Under the pieces are notes generated by a model. It was given only the letters and a program-made list of their open reading frames with translations. It did not search any database and was not told where the DNA came from. 48,029 bases of DNA from Candidatus Aminicenantota bacterium. Its GTDB lineage: Bacteria > Acidobacteriota > Aminicenantia > Aminicenantales > Saccharicenantaceae. The stretch lies in the NCBI GenBank assembly GCA_017999365.1, contig JAGNLW010000002.1, positions 112,501-160,529 on the forward strand, given 5' to 3'. Made by a program: the position numbers and the translations under genes. Shown here one piece after another: positions 6,867-16,012 of the stretch (within the stretch, counting starts at the first letter, position 1; every line of letters begins with the position of its first letter).

Positions 6867-9398
6867 ATGAGCCGATGCCCTAACTGCTCCGGGGAGAACT
6901 CGGACACGCAGCGCTTCTGCGGCGAATGCGGTACGCCGCTCCCCGCGTCCCGGGCCGGCGCGGCCACGCGGAGCTACGACGGCGGCACTCCTCCCTACGG
7001 CCCCGCGCCCGACGGCCTCCTCCCGGGCGTCCTCTTCGCCCGCCGCTACCAGGTCATCGAGGAACTCGGCACGGGCGGCATGGGCCGCGTCTTCCGGGTC
7101 CTCGACCGCAAGCTCGACGAGGAGATCGCCCTCAAGCTCATCCGGCCCGAGATCGCCTCGGACCGCGCGGCGGTGGCCCGCTTCGCCACCGAGCTGAAGC
7201 TGGCCCGCCAGGTCGTCCACCGCAACGTCGCCCGGATGTTCGACCTGAACGAGGAGGGGCGGGTCCCCTTCATCACCATGGAATACGTCCGCGGCGAGAA
7301 CCTCAAGCGCCTCATCCGCAAGGTCGGCCGCCTCTCGCCCGGCCAGGCCATCCCCGTGGCCTGCCAGATCTGCGACGGCCTGGACGAGGCCCACCGGCTG
7401 GGCATCGTCCACCGCGACCTCAAGCCCCAGAACGTCATGATCGACGAGGACGGCCGGGCCAAGATCATGGACTTCGGGCTGGCCCTGCTCGTGTCCGCGT
7501 CCACCGCGAGCGCCGGGCCGGGGTCGCGCAGCGGGACGCCGGCCTACCTTTCGCCCGAGCAGGCCCGCGGCGCGCCGGCCGACGCCCGGTCCGACCTGTA
7601 TTCGCTCGGCGTCCTTCTCTACGAGATGCTGACCGGGACGACGCCGTTCCACGCCGAGAGCGCCGCGGATCTGGCCGAGAAACACCTGCGCGAAGCGCCG
7701 AGAGACCCGCGCGAGCACAACCGCGGCATCTCTCCCGAGCTCGCCCGCGTCGTCCTGAGGTGCCTGGAGAAGGACCCGGCCAAACGGTACCAGGGCGCGG
7801 CGGAGGTCCGGGCGGACCTCGACCGGCTGCGCACCCCGGCGCCGCACCGGATCCTCCGGGCCGTCCGGGCATTGGTCCGGGGCCACAAGCCGGCTTCGTT
7901 CGCGGCCGCGGCGGCGCTCCTGGCCCTGCTCGTCTACCTGGGGACGGTCATCCCGCCGGATCCGCCGTCCCCGACGAGCTCCGTCGCCGTGCTCGGCGTT
8001 CCCGAGGCCCCCGGAGGCGGCCCGGAGTTCGGGCGCCGTCTTCAGGACGCCCTCGCGACCGGGCTTTCCGGCATCCCTGGGCTCGTCGTCGTCCCTCCGA
8101 TCACGGTGAACTCCCGGAAGACCGCCGGCCGGGACCCGAAGGCGATCGGCCGGCTCCTCGAAGCCGATTACCTCCTCGAGCCCGCCGTCCATGCCCAGGG
8201 CGACGGGATGAGCCTCACCGCGAGGCTCATCAACGCCCGGCGCAACCTGACCGCCCGGACCTACGAGCTGTCGCGGCCGGCGGCGCCGGACCGCGTCGCC
8301 GCCGTCGAGGAATTCGCCGAGGGCGTCGCCACCGTCATCCGCTACGACATCGCCGAGGACAAGGTCCAGCGGTCGAACAAGGGGATCTCCTCGAACCTGG
8401 ACGCCCGCCTCCTCGTCCACGAAGGGATGGAGATGCTCGACGCGGCCTCCCCCGTCAGGGACCACCCCGACGTCTTCGCGGAGGTCCTGGCCAAATACGA
8501 ACGCGCCCTGGCCCTCGATCCCGGGTTCGCGCTGGCCCTGTGGGCCACGGGCAACGCCTACGAAGCCCGCTACAACTCCTCGCCCCCGTCCCAGCGGGAT
8601 CCCCGGGACGTCGACCGGATGTGCGAATTCTACCAGCGGGCCTACGACGAGAATCCGCTCTCGCCCGAGACGAGCGTGGGCCTCGGCTGGGCCCACTTCA
8701 ACCGGGGCGATTTCACGAAATCCTACGACGCTTTCGCCAAGGCCCTGCGCCTGGAGCCCGCGAGCGCGGTCGTCCGGCGCGACGTCGGCGCGTTCCTGAG
8801 GAGCGTCGGGCTCTATCGGCAGGCCATCCCCCACCTCGAGCGGGCGGCCCGGCTCGCGCCCGACGATCCCGAGCCGGTCTTCCAGATCTCGAACTGCCTC
8901 GCCGGTCTCGGGCGGTTCGCCGAAGCCGCCGCGCGTTCCGTGCGGGCGGTGGCGCTCGATCCGAACGACCTCCGCGTCAGGCTGGCCCACGCCATCCACC
9001 TCATCCTGGCCGGACGGCTCGAGGAGGGGGCGGCCGAGATCGAGGCCATGCGGCGCATCCGTCCGGACTTCCGCTACCTGCCCTTCACCGAGGGCCTGCT
9101 CGCGGCGGCCCGGGGCGAGAAGGACCTGGCCTTGACCCTCAAGGGGCGGACCGAGGTCCTGACCATCCAGGGCACCTGCTTCTATCTCCTCCTGGGCATG
9201 AACGACGAGGCCCTGGCCAATATCGAGGCCGGCATCGCCCGGGGCTTCGAGACGGCCGGCGACTACCTCTACGCCTATCCTTCGCTCAAGGGGAACCCGG
9301 CCTTCGCGCCGCTGCGCGGCCTGGCCCGCTTCGAAGATATCCTCAAGAAACAGAAAGCCCGGTACGGGAAAGACCTGAAGAAGCTCGAGAACCTATAA
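6867..9398 (+). CDS. Membrane Ser/Thr protein kinase with zinc ribbon and TPR domain
   Basis: The 843-residue protein starts with a zinc ribbon (CPNC...CGECG, residues 4-27). A Hanks-type kinase domain follows (about 55-320): glycine loop GTGGMGRVF, Lys90 in ALKLI, catalytic Asp184 in HRDLKPQN, DFG Asp202 and GTPAYLSPEQ. One transmembrane helix sits near residues 345-361, and the C-terminal half holds about six TPR-like repeats (about 510-800). All catalytic residues are intact. The preceding region (365-500) resembles the FlgO/TolB-like adaptor found in similar kinases. ATG 6867 follows AAGGGGGA; the upstream in-frame start at 6810 coincides with the -35 box and is rejected. Likely co-transcribed with the small exported protein downstream. 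Confidence 0.9.
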   Translation: MSRCPNCSGENSDTQRFCGECGTPLPASRAGAATRSYDGGTPPYGPAPDGLLPGVLFARRYQVIEELGTGGMGRVFRVLDRKLDEEIALKLIRPEIASDRAAVARFATELKLARQVVHRNVARMFDLNEEGRVPFITMEYVRGENLKRLIRKVGRLSPGQAIPVACQICDGLDEAHRLGIVHRDLKPQNVMIDEDGRAKIMDFGLALLVSASTASAGPGSRSGTPAYLSPEQARGAPADARSDLYSLGVLLYEMLTGTTPFHAESAADLAEKHLREAPRDPREHNRGISPELARVVLRCLEKDPAKRYQGAAEVRADLDRLRTPAPHRILRAVRALVRGHKPASFAAAAALLALLVYLGTVIPPDPPSPTSSVAVLGVPEAPGGGPEFGRRLQDALATGLSGIPGLVVVPPITVNSRKTAGRDPKAIGRLLEADYLLEPAVHAQGDGMSLTARLINARRNLTARTYELSRPAAPDRVAAVEEFAEGVATVIRYDIAEDKVQRSNKGISSNLDARLLVHEGMEMLDAASPVRDHPDVFAEVLAKYERALALDPGFALALWATGNAYEARYNSSPPSQRDPRDVDRMCEFYQRAYDENPLSPETSVGLGWAHFNRGDFTKSYDAFAKALRLEPASAVVRRDVGAFLRSVGLYRQAIPHLERAARLAPDDPEPVFQISNCLAGLGRFAEAAARSVRAVALDPNDLRVRLAHAIHLILAGRLEEGAAEIEAMRRIRPDFRYLPFTEGLLAAARGEKDLALTLKGRTEVLTIQGTCFYLLLGMNDEALANIEAGIARGFETAGDYLYAYPSLKGNPAFAPLRGLARFEDILKKQKARYGKDLKKLENL

Positions 9399-9415
9399 CG
9401 CGAAAGGAGGGGACC

Positions 9416-10108
9416 ATGAAGAACGGAAGGACGTTGGGCGCGGCGGCCGTCGCCGCGCTGGCCCTGGCGGCGGCGCTCTGGACGGCGCCGGCCCCGCCGC
9501 CCGGCCAGGATTACGAGAAGATCTGCCCCATCTCGTTCCACTTGTATCCGGGCACCAAGCTCGAGTCGAGCTGCGCCGCCAAGGTCGAGAAGGACAACGC
9601 CAGGCTGTCCGCGTTCCTGAGCGCGGCGAGGACGTCCGAGGCGTTGGAAGGTTACCGCGAGGCCGTCCGCGCCGTCCTGGCCGATGAGGGCCTGTCTCCG
9701 GCCGAGAAGGCCGACCGGATCGACGGCCTCAGGCGGCTCCTGGGGCCCTGGCTGGCCGATGCCGCCAAGGTCAACCCTTTCGCCGGCACCTACCTGGAAC
9801 ACCCCAAGCTGACGACCGAAACGGGCGCGGTCGTCATAGGCGTCGAGGCCGTCGTCACCGAGCTGGCCCGGATCGTCGCCGTCAGCACCTACGTCGACGC
9901 CCAGAGCGTCCGTGTCGAGCTCGAGTATCTGCCTTTCGACAGCCCCGAGTATCGGATGGCCCAGGTCAAATACCCGCCCGCCAAGCCTGGCAGCCAGCCG
10001 GTCGACATGATCGCCCACATCACGACGGTCCTGGCCTACGCGCCCCACGACGATCCCGTCCGGATCGAGGGGCGCCTGCCGCACCGGACGGTCTGCTTCG
10101 ACATCTGA
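9416..10108 (+). CDS. Exported protein of unknown function
   Basis: The 230-residue product starts 17 bp after the kinase stop, with GAAAGGAGGGG just before its ATG, so it is probably in the kinase operon. Residues 1-24 form a Sec signal peptide (MKNGRTLGAAAVAALALAAA). The mature part contains three cysteines (in EKICPIS, ESSCAAK and the final VCFDI), which could form a disulphide outside the cytoplasm, and a helical charged middle. I do not recognise the family. Being exported next to a kinase whose TPR domain also lies across the membrane, it could be a partner or ligand, but this is context only. Confidence 0.75.
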   Translation: MKNGRTLGAAAVAALALAAALWTAPAPPPGQDYEKICPISFHLYPGTKLESSCAAKVEKDNARLSAFLSAARTSEALEGYREAVRAVLADEGLSPAEKADRIDGLRRLLGPWLADAAKVNPFAGTYLEHPKLTTETGAVVIGVEAVVTELARIVAVSTYVDAQSVRVELEYLPFDSPEYRMAQVKYPPAKPGSQPVDMIAHITTVLAYAPHDDPVRIEGRLPHRTVCFDI

Positions 10109-10121
10109 CGCCCGGGCCGGG

Positions 10122-10316
10122 TCAGCGGATGACCTCGGTCCAGAGCCAGTAGCCGAAAGCGACGAGGTAGACGGCGAGCAGGACCGCGGCGACGACATTG
10201 ACGGCGTCGTTGACGCGCTTGAGGAGGGGGAAGCGGTCCCGCCGGCCGCGCGTGTTGATCTTCGGCAGGGCGAAGAGGATGGCGATCGCCAGAAGCAGCA
10301 GGAGCCACTTTCTCAT
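10122..10316 (-). CDS. Small two-helix membrane protein
   Basis: The 64-residue protein consists of two hydrophobic helices (about residues 4-17, LLLLLAIAILFALP, and 38-59) joined by a basic loop NTRGRRDRFPLLKR. It follows the response regulator gene by 29 bp on the same strand, so it may be the third gene of the two-component operon. No Shine-Dalgarno is seen; a TATAAT (10329-10324) ends 7 bases before the ATG, which would give a leaderless message. Function unknown; it has the look of a small membrane regulator or scaffold. Confidence 0.65.
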   Translation of the reverse strand: MRKWLLLLLAIAILFALPKINTRGRRDRFPLLKRVNDAVNVVAAVLLAVYLVAFGYWLWTEVIR

Positions 10317-10323
10317 AGTCCGG

Positions 10324-10329
10324 ATTATA
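10324..10329 (-). promoter_or_regulatory. Possible -10 element for a leaderless transcript
   Basis: TATAAT on the minus strand ends 7 bases upstream of the ATG at 10316, so transcription would begin at or next to the start codon. No good -35 is seen upstream, so the call is tentative. Confidence 0.35.
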
Positions 10330-10345
10330 CCCGTTCCGCGCGGGA

Positions 10346-11029
10346 TCAGCGCTGGAACTTGTAGCCCAGCCAGGGCACGGTGATCAGGTGCTTCGGCGTC
10401 CTCGGATCGTCCTCGATCTTGCGCCGCAGGTTGTAGATGAAGGTGTCGACCGTCCGGGTCGTGGGGAACCGCTCGTAATCCCAGACCTTGTTGAGGATGG
10501 TCTCCCGGGAGACGACCTGCCCCTCGTGGGCGGCCAGGAGGCGCAGCAGGGCGAACTCGCGGGCTGTCAGGTGGAGCTCCCGGCCCGCCCTCGTCGCGGA
10601 CTTGGCCCGGAAATCGACGGCCACGTCCCCGAAAGCCGCGTCGTCGAGCTCGGGCGCCTCCGGCTTGGAACGCCGCAGGACGGCGTGGACCCGGGCGATG
10701 AACTCGTCCGTGCCGAAGGGCTTGGTCAGGTAGTCGTCCCCGCCGAGCTCGAGCCCGAGGACCTTGTCGACCTCCTTCTTCTTCTTGCCCGAGCAGACGA
10801 TGACGGGCACCTGGCGGCCGGCCTCGCGCAGCCCGCGGCAGACCTCGAGCCCGCCGAGCTCGGGCATGACGACGTCGAGGACGACGAGGTCGAAGCCGCC
10901 CCGGAGGGCCTTGTTCAGGCCTTCCCGCCCGTCGGCGGCCTCGGCCACGGCGTAGCCCTCGGCCTCCAGGGCCGCGGCCAGGGTCTGCCGGAGGACACGG
11001 TCGTCGTCGATGATGAGGACCTTTTTCAT
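10346..11029 (-). CDS. OmpR/PhoB-family response regulator
   Basis: The 227-residue protein has a receiver domain with the acidic pocket Asp8-Asp9-Asp10, phospho-acceptor Asp52 in LDVVMPE and Lys103 in YLTKPFG. A C-terminal winged helix follows (about 130-225) with ELHLTAREFALLRLL, RTVDTFIYNLRRKIED and the closing PWLGYKF. It is a DNA-binding transcription factor controlled by phosphorylation. Its ATG overlaps the TGA of the upstream histidine kinase by 4 bp (11026-11029), a typical coupled pair. One oddity is a run of four lysines (82-85) after the switch Ser80, where the family usually has small or acidic residues. Confidence 0.93.
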   Translation of the reverse strand: MKKVLIIDDDRVLRQTLAAALEAEGYAVAEAADGREGLNKALRGGFDLVVLDVVMPELGGLEVCRGLREAGRQVPVIVCSGKKKKEVDKVLGLELGGDDYLTKPFGTDEFIARVHAVLRRSKPEAPELDDAAFGDVAVDFRAKSATRAGRELHLTAREFALLRLLAAHEGQVVSRETILNKVWDYERFPTTRTVDTFIYNLRRKIEDDPRTPKHLITVPWLGYKFQR

Positions 11030-13398
11030 GCCGCTCGCCTCCTCGGGAATCTCAGCGTGAACGTCGCGCCGCGGCCGGGCTCGCCGGCGACGGCGATCTC
11101 GCCGCCGTGGGCGTCCATGACGTGCTTGACGATCATCAGCCCCAGGCCGACGCCCCGAGGGTCGAGGCGCCGGGCCTCGGCGCCGCGGAAGAAGGCGTCG
11201 AAGAGCCGGTCGCGTTCGGCCGGCGCGACGCCGATGCCGTTGTCGCTGACGGCGATCTCGGCCCCGGCCGGCGTCGCCGTCAGGCGCACGGCGACGCGCT
11301 TCGGGGCGGCCGCGTACTTGACGGCGTTGTCGACCAGGTTGAGCACGGCCTGCCGGACGGCGTCCGCGTCGGCCTCGACCGGGACCGGCCCGCCGGGCAG
11401 GGCGACGTCGAGCGCCAGCCCCTCCTCGGCCGCGGCCGGGCGGACGATCTCGACGACCCCGGCGACGACGGGGACGAGGTCGGTCTCGCGGATGTCGTAG
11501 CTCTTGACGTCCTGCTCGATGCGGCCGAAGTCGAGGACGTTGTGGAGATAACGGCCGAGACGGCCGCACTCCCCGGCCATCAGCTCGAGCAGGCGCCCGC
11601 GCCGCTCGGGGTCGGCCACCTTGCCCGACTTGAGGAGCTCCGAGATCGACCGCAGGGAGGTCATGGGCGTCTTCAGCTCGTGCGAGACGGCCGAAATGAA
11701 CTCGGTCTTCATCCGGCCCAGCTCCTCGGCCTTCTCCCGCGAGGCCCGCTCGTAGACGACCTCCTCCTGGAGGCGGACCCGGCGGAAGGCCTCCCCCGCC
11801 TCGGCGGCCAGGGCCTCGACGAGCGCCCGGTCCTCGGCCGTGAAGGGCAGGCCCGAGCGCTTCGGGCCGACGAAGAGCCAGGCGCTCGGCGCGCCCTCGC
11901 CGACCGCGAGCGGCAGGGCGATCTCGAAGCCCAGCCGCTCGAGCCGGTCCGGGCCGAGCGGCGCCGGGGGCCCGGGCGGAGCGGCCAGGAGCGAGGCCAC
12001 GGCCCCGTCGTCGAGCCCGGTCCGCAGGGCGGCCCCCGCGGGAGCCCGGCCCGGGGAGGGCACGAAGGCGCCGGTCCGCTCGACCGGGAGGGCCCCGGCC
12101 AGGGTGTCGGCGAACCCGGACAGGACATCGCCCGCGCTCCAGGCCTTACCGGCCCGCTCGGCGAACTCCCGCAGGGCCAGGCGTTCGTTGTAGCCCCGGC
12201 GGAAGAAAGCCCGGTCGACGAGCTTCTGGATCCAGGCCCGGGCCGGGGCGAAAGCCAGCGCGGCGACGAAGGCGGCTCCGGCCGACAGCCACTTGCGGCC
12301 GGCCCCGGTGCGGACCGCGAAGAGGGGCTTCATGGCCTCGACGGCCAGCATGTAGACGCCGACCGTGACCGCGGTCAGCAGGGCATAGACGACGCTCTTG
12401 TTGACGAAGGCCGGGACGTCGAGGAGACGGTACTTGAAAATAGCCAGGGCCAGGGCCAGCGGCAGGAGGACGAAGAAGGCGCTGGCCGCCTCCTCGCTGA
12501 GGACGGAGACGGCGCCGAGGGCCCGCGGCAGCTGGTAGAGGAAGAGGAAGGGGCCGAGCCCGCCCAGGACCCCGATGAGGACCCAGCGGATCTGGTCGCG
12601 CCGGACGCGCGTGGGCGCCGTCCGGAAGGCCCGGACCAGGAGCGCGGTCCCGGCGACGAACAGGACGACGAACCAGACCCGGAAGACCTGGAAGTAGCCT
12701 TTGAGCCGGAAGACGACGGCGGACGGCAGAAGGATGGAGGCGGCGAACCCGGCGCTGAAGAAGGCCCCGAACAGGATCGAGATCCAGAACAGGGTCCGGC
12801 CGCCCGGAAGGTGGTCGCGGGCCGTGAGGGTCAGGGCGAACCTCAGGAAGGCGATGGGCGTCATCGTGTAGGCGAAGAAGAAGGCCACCCCGGGCAGGAT
12901 GGCCAGCGGCCGGCCGTGGACGCCGTACCACTCGCCGCTGATCATGACCGCCGCCGAGAAGGCCATGCACAACCAGTAGAAATAGCCGGCCCGGCGGTCG
13001 CCGCGGCGGAGAAGGTAGACGGCGAAGCCGACCAGGAAGCCGAACGCCCCGGTCAGGAAAAAGACGAGCGGATAGCCCTCCCCGGCGTAGTGGGCCTCGA
13101 GGGCGGCCCGGGCGGCGACCTCCCGGCCGTCCTTGGCGAAGACGAACTCGATGATGTCGCCGACGCGATGGCGGGCGGCCACGAACTTGAAATCGGCGTC
13201 GCGGTCGACGACGGGGAAGCCGTCGACGCGGAGGGCGGCGCCGGGCAGGGCCTCGGCCGGGATGCCGGTCTGCTGGGCCAGCTCGTCCCAGGGGATGTCC
13301 GGGCGGCCGAGCATGCCGACGAACCCGAAGACGCTGACGACGAGGACGAGGCCCCCCGCGAAGAGGGAAAGGACGAATGTCCGCCGGTCCCGACCCAC
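11026..13398 (-). CDS. Multi-membrane-span sensor histidine kinase (ComP-like topology)
   Basis: The product (about 790 residues) begins with a hydrophobic helix and a roughly 120-residue extracytoplasmic segment that looks PDZ-like. Seven or eight transmembrane helices follow, with the RRDQIRWVLIG and FKYRLLDVPAF motifs seen in ComP-type sensors. Then come a GAF-like region, HisKA with phospho-acceptor His573 in VSHELKTPM, and an HATPase domain with DNAVKYA, DNGIGVAP and GVGLGLMIV. The start chosen is GTG 13398, preceded by AGAAGG and lying just after a TTGTCA-N18-TATAAT promoter; longer in-frame starts are upstream of that promoter. It phosphorylates the adjacent OmpR-type regulator. The signal sensed is unknown. 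Confidence 0.9.
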   Translation of the reverse strand: MGRDRRTFVLSLFAGGLVLVVSVFGFVGMLGRPDIPWDELAQQTGIPAEALPGAALRVDGFPVVDRDADFKFVAARHRVGDIIEFVFAKDGREVAARAALEAHYAGEGYPLVFFLTGAFGFLVGFAVYLLRRGDRRAGYFYWLCMAFSAAVMISGEWYGVHGRPLAILPGVAFFFAYTMTPIAFLRFALTLTARDHLPGGRTLFWISILFGAFFSAGFAASILLPSAVVFRLKGYFQVFRVWFVVLFVAGTALLVRAFRTAPTRVRRDQIRWVLIGVLGGLGPFLFLYQLPRALGAVSVLSEEAASAFFVLLPLALALAIFKYRLLDVPAFVNKSVVYALLTAVTVGVYMLAVEAMKPLFAVRTGAGRKWLSAGAAFVAALAFAPARAWIQKLVDRAFFRRGYNERLALREFAERAGKAWSAGDVLSGFADTLAGALPVERTGAFVPSPGRAPAGAALRTGLDDGAVASLLAAPPGPPAPLGPDRLERLGFEIALPLAVGEGAPSAWLFVGPKRSGLPFTAEDRALVEALAAEAGEAFRRVRLQEEVVYERASREKAEELGRMKTEFISAVSHELKTPMTSLRSISELLKSGKVADPERRGRLLELMAGECGRLGRYLHNVLDFGRIEQDVKSYDIRETDLVPVVAGVVEIVRPAAAEEGLALDVALPGGPVPVEADADAVRQAVLNLVDNAVKYAAAPKRVAVRLTATPAGAEIAVSDNGIGVAPAERDRLFDAFFRGAEARRLDPRGVGLGLMIVKHVMDAHGGEIAVAGEPGRGATFTLRFPRRRAA

Positions 13399-13417
13399 CT
13401 TTGACCTTCTTGGCCCG

Positions 13418-13447
13418 ATTATATGCGAGCCGCGGGCCCGATGACAA
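13418..13447 (-). promoter_or_regulatory. Promoter of the two-component operon
   Basis: On the minus strand TTGTCA (13447-13442) and a perfect TATAAT (13423-13418) are 18 bp apart. The inferred start of transcription is close to 13411, so the leader before GTG 13398 would be about a dozen bases. Confidence 0.65.
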
Positions 13448-13525
13448 GCGCGTCTCCCGGCTTGAACGGGCCCGTGAAGCGTGTTACCTTGGTCCCTCTC
13501 CCCCCGAGGGATCCCAGGAGGCGCC

Positions 13526-14551
13526 ATGACCGATCACGCGGACCCGTCCCCCATCATCACCATCGAGCGGCACATCCTCGACGAGCAGGCCTTCCATCCC
13601 GAGGCCACGGGCACGCTGACCAACATCCTCTACGACCTGGCCCTGGCCGGCAAGGTCATCGCCAGCAAGACGACCCGGGCCGGGCTGGCCGAGATCCTGG
13701 GCCGGACCGGCGACACCAACGTCCAGGGCGAGACGGTCATGAAGCTCGACCGCTTCGCCGACCTGACCGTGACCCGGCTGACCGACCACACCGGCCGGCT
13801 GGCCGGCCTGGCCTCGGAGGAGAACGCCGACTTCCTGCGCATCCCCGACCGCTACCCGATGGGCAAGTACCTGCTCGTCTTCGACCCCCTCGACGGATCG
13901 TCGAACGTCGACTTCAACATGCCCGTCGGGACCATCTTCGGCATCTACCGCCGCAAGAAGGAATCGGGGCCCACCTCGGAGGACGAGTTCCTGCAGCCGG
14001 GCCGCAACCTCGTCGCCTCCGGCTACATCGCCTACGGGACGAGCACGATGTTCGTCTACACGGCCGGCCACGGCGTCCACGGCTTCACCCTCGACCCCTC
14101 GGTCGGCGAGTTCCTGCTGTCGCACCCCGACATCCGCATCCCCAAGCCCAAGTACTTCAGCGTCAACCTCGGCTACCAGCTGTACTGGAGCCGCGGCGTC
14201 CAGCTGTTCACGGAATACCTGCAGGGCCACGGCGGGGGGATCAAGGGGCTGTCGCTGCGCTACATCGGGACGCTCGTCTCCGACTTCCACCGCAACCTGC
14301 TGGCCGGGGGCGTCTTCTACTACCCGGCCGACACCAAGGACCCCAAGGCGCCCTCGGGCAAGCTGCGCCTGCTCTACGAGGCCGGGCCGCTGGCCTTCAT
14401 CGCCGAGCAGGCCGGCGGTTACGCCTCCGACGGCAACGGGCCCATCCTCGACGTCAAGCCGTCCTCGCTCCACCAGCGGACGCCGCTCTTCATCGGCGAC
14501 CGCGACCTCGTCCGCAAGGTCGAGGAGTTCGTCCGCGACCAGAGCGCCTAG
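13526..14551 (+). CDS. fbp: Class I fructose-1,6-bisphosphatase
   Basis: The 341-residue enzyme removes the 1-phosphate of fructose-1,6-bisphosphate in gluconeogenesis. The class I signature is plain: [12 protein letters not shown] (Asp120, Asp123 bind Mg2+), VGTIFGIY, and a C-terminal GGYASDG...[19 protein letters not shown] segment that binds substrate phosphate. Length fits the family (about 330-340). GGAGG lies 4-5 bases before ATG 13526; a longer in-frame start at 13481 lacks such a site. It is convergent with the DUF362 gene, with one base between the stops. Its presence fits an organism that lives on peptides and builds sugars. Confidence 0.96.
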   Translation: MTDHADPSPIITIERHILDEQAFHPEATGTLTNILYDLALAGKVIASKTTRAGLAEILGRTGDTNVQGETVMKLDRFADLTVTRLTDHTGRLAGLASEENADFLRIPDRYPMGKYLLVFDPLDGSSNVDFNMPVGTIFGIYRRKKESGPTSEDEFLQPGRNLVASGYIAYGTSTMFVYTAGHGVHGFTLDPSVGEFLLSHPDIRIPKPKYFSVNLGYQLYWSRGVQLFTEYLQGHGGGIKGLSLRYIGTLVSDFHRNLLAGGVFYYPADTKDPKAPSGKLRLLYEAGPLAFIAEQAGGYASDGNGPILDVKPSSLHQRTPLFIGDRDLVRKVEEFVRDQSA

Positions 14552-14552
14552 G

Positions 14553-15593
14553 TCAGGCGGCCAGGAGGGCCCGGATCTTCTCCGCGTAGGCCTCGCTGGC
14601 CTTGTCCGGCGTGTCGACGACGATCGCGGCCGGCGACGAAGCGCCCAACTCGAGCTGGACGGCCCAGGCGATCTGCTCCTGCTCGAAGACCCGCGGCTTC
14701 ATGACGGCGTCGTTCGAGCCGAGTTCCTTGAGGATGGCCACGCCCACGGCGTCGACGGCCACGCGGTCCGTGCCGGCCAGGAAAACGCCGGCCTCCTTGC
14801 GCGGCCCGGTCATCGGGCCCTCGTCGACGAAGGCCTCGAGCCCGTCGAGGACGACCACGGCCGGCCGGTAGGCGGCGTTGATCTCGGCGATCATCCGGCG
14901 CTGGTCGGGCGAGCCGTGGAGCTGGCGCATGTAGCCGTGGCCCTTGCGCGGCACGATGCCGACGGAGTTCTTGAGCGACATGCTGAAGACGCCGCCGAAC
15001 TGGTGGGTCTTGAGGCAGCAGGTCGAGACGACGCACTCGCCGTTGGCGACCGGCCGGGCGACGAGGAAGCCGTCCTTCCAGTGCGAGGCCGGCGGGTCGA
15101 ACTTGACGTATCCGTTGTCGCCCAGGGCGTCGAAGTTCAGGAGCTTGGCCCCGTAGGACGCGGCGATGGCCCGGACGCCCTTCTTGTCGAAGACCTGCTC
15201 GGTGTCCTCCGGTCCGCTGCGGTCGCCGATGGCCAGGCTCAGCGCCCCCTCGTCCCGGATGCGGGCCAGCAGGGCGGTCAGGGTGTCGTTGTGGGTCGAG
15301 CCCGGCGTCGGGTCGGAGGTGTTGAAGTTCGGCTTGATCAGGACGTGCTTGGCCCGGAAGGCGTCCAGGCCGAGGAGGTCGAGGCACTTCTTGACCCCGT
15401 CGGCGCGCGAATCGGTCCTGACCAGGACGACCCGCGACTTGGGCGGCGCGGCCTGGCCGGCGCGGCGGGGGGCGCCGGGAGCGACCGGCCCGATACCCGC
15501 GGCCGAAGCCCTCGAGGCCAGCGCGGCGGCGCCGGCGAACCCGGCCCCGGCGGCGAAGAACTCCCGTCTCGTCATGCCGCTGTTTTTCTTCAT
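14553..15593 (-). CDS. Tat-exported DUF362 protein
   Basis: The 346-residue protein has a twin-arginine signal (TRREFFAAGAGFAGAAALA, about residues 8-30) and then a DUF362 domain. Visible family motifs are VLIKPNFNTSDPTPGSTHND, a Cys-Cys pair in VSTCCLKTH, SLKNSVGI and VVLDGLEAFVDEGP. DUF362 proteins are often tied to iron-sulfur or other cofactor-dependent redox chemistry, and export through Tat means the domain is folded with any cofactor before crossing the membrane. GGGAG precedes the ATG. A second, divergent DUF362/Tat protein lies at 40616. The reaction is unknown. Confidence 0.85.
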   Translation of the reverse strand: MKKNSGMTRREFFAAGAGFAGAAALASRASAAGIGPVAPGAPRRAGQAAPPKSRVVLVRTDSRADGVKKCLDLLGLDAFRAKHVLIKPNFNTSDPTPGSTHNDTLTALLARIRDEGALSLAIGDRSGPEDTEQVFDKKGVRAIAASYGAKLLNFDALGDNGYVKFDPPASHWKDGFLVARPVANGECVVSTCCLKTHQFGGVFSMSLKNSVGIVPRKGHGYMRQLHGSPDQRRMIAEINAAYRPAVVVLDGLEAFVDEGPMTGPRKEAGVFLAGTDRVAVDAVGVAILKELGSNDAVMKPRVFEQEQIAWAVQLELGASSPAAIVVDTPDKASEAYAEKIRALLAA

Positions 15594-15727
15594 GGGCTTT
15601 CTCCCTCCCTCGATCGCGATGAGCGGTCCTTCACCAATCTAGCACATCCCCATTCGCCGGGCCACCCCCGAACGGGGTCCTGAGATGGATGGCCGCCGCC
15701 GGACGTCTCTGAGATAGCCGGGGAAGA

Positions 15728-15765
15728 TTGACAAACATGGGGAGACATGATATGGCTAGCCATAT
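15728..15765 (+). promoter_or_regulatory. TA promoter with 16-bp perfect palindrome (operator)
   Basis: TTGACA (15728-15733) with a weak TATGGC -10 (15751-15756) 17 bp downstream is overlapped by the perfect palindrome ATATGGCTAGCCATAT (15750-15765). The palindrome covers the -10 and runs into the antitoxin start codon. This is the expected place for an antitoxin-bound autoregulatory operator. Confidence 0.65.
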
Positions 15766-16012
15766 GAAAACAACCATACATATTCCCGATAGTCTTTTCG
15801 AGGAGGCTAAAAAGATCGCCAATCGGGAGAAAACGACCCTGAAAGCGCTGGTGGAAGAAGGCCTGCGCAAGGTCGTATTGGAGCGCGATGAGGCCGGACG
15901 GGGGGAATTCAAGCTGCGCCCCGCTTCGTTCAAGGGGCAGGGCCTCAATCCCCGGCTCGAGGGCGCGGGCTGGGACCGCGTCCTCGATCTGAGCTACGAG
16001 GACCGGGGCTGA
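15764..16012 (+). CDS. Type II antitoxin, VapB-like
   Basis: The 82-residue protein begins MKTTIHIPDSLFEEAKKIA, the ribbon-helix-helix N-terminus typical of VapB antitoxins, followed by TTLKALVEEGLRKVVLE. The C-terminal acidic tail (SYEDRG) would wrap the toxin. The upstream TTG at 15728 is the -35 box and not a start. ATG 15752 has GGGGAG upstream, but it lies inside the palindrome and adds residues alien to the family, so 15764 is preferred; the message may be leaderless. The stop overlaps the toxin ATG by one base (TGATG), giving coupled synthesis. Confidence 0.85.
   Translation: MKTTIHIPDSLFEEAKKIANREKTTLKALVEEGLRKVVLERDEAGRGEFKLRPASFKGQGLNPRLEGAGWDRVLDLSYEDRG

Noticed and set aside
6926..9415. 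Long open frame in +2 across the kinase gene, continuing into the exported protein
   Set aside because: Only the last 231 codons (from ATG 9416) have a signal peptide and ribosome site; the earlier part is Arg/Pro-rich shadow of the kinase.
11107..13404. 765-codon plus-strand frame opposite the histidine kinase
   Set aside because: Compositional shadow without motifs; the opposite strand has intact HisKA and HATPase motifs.
15728..15763. TTG 15728 as start of the first antitoxin
   Set aside because: These bases are the -35 box TTGACA; the family start MKTTI is at 15764.
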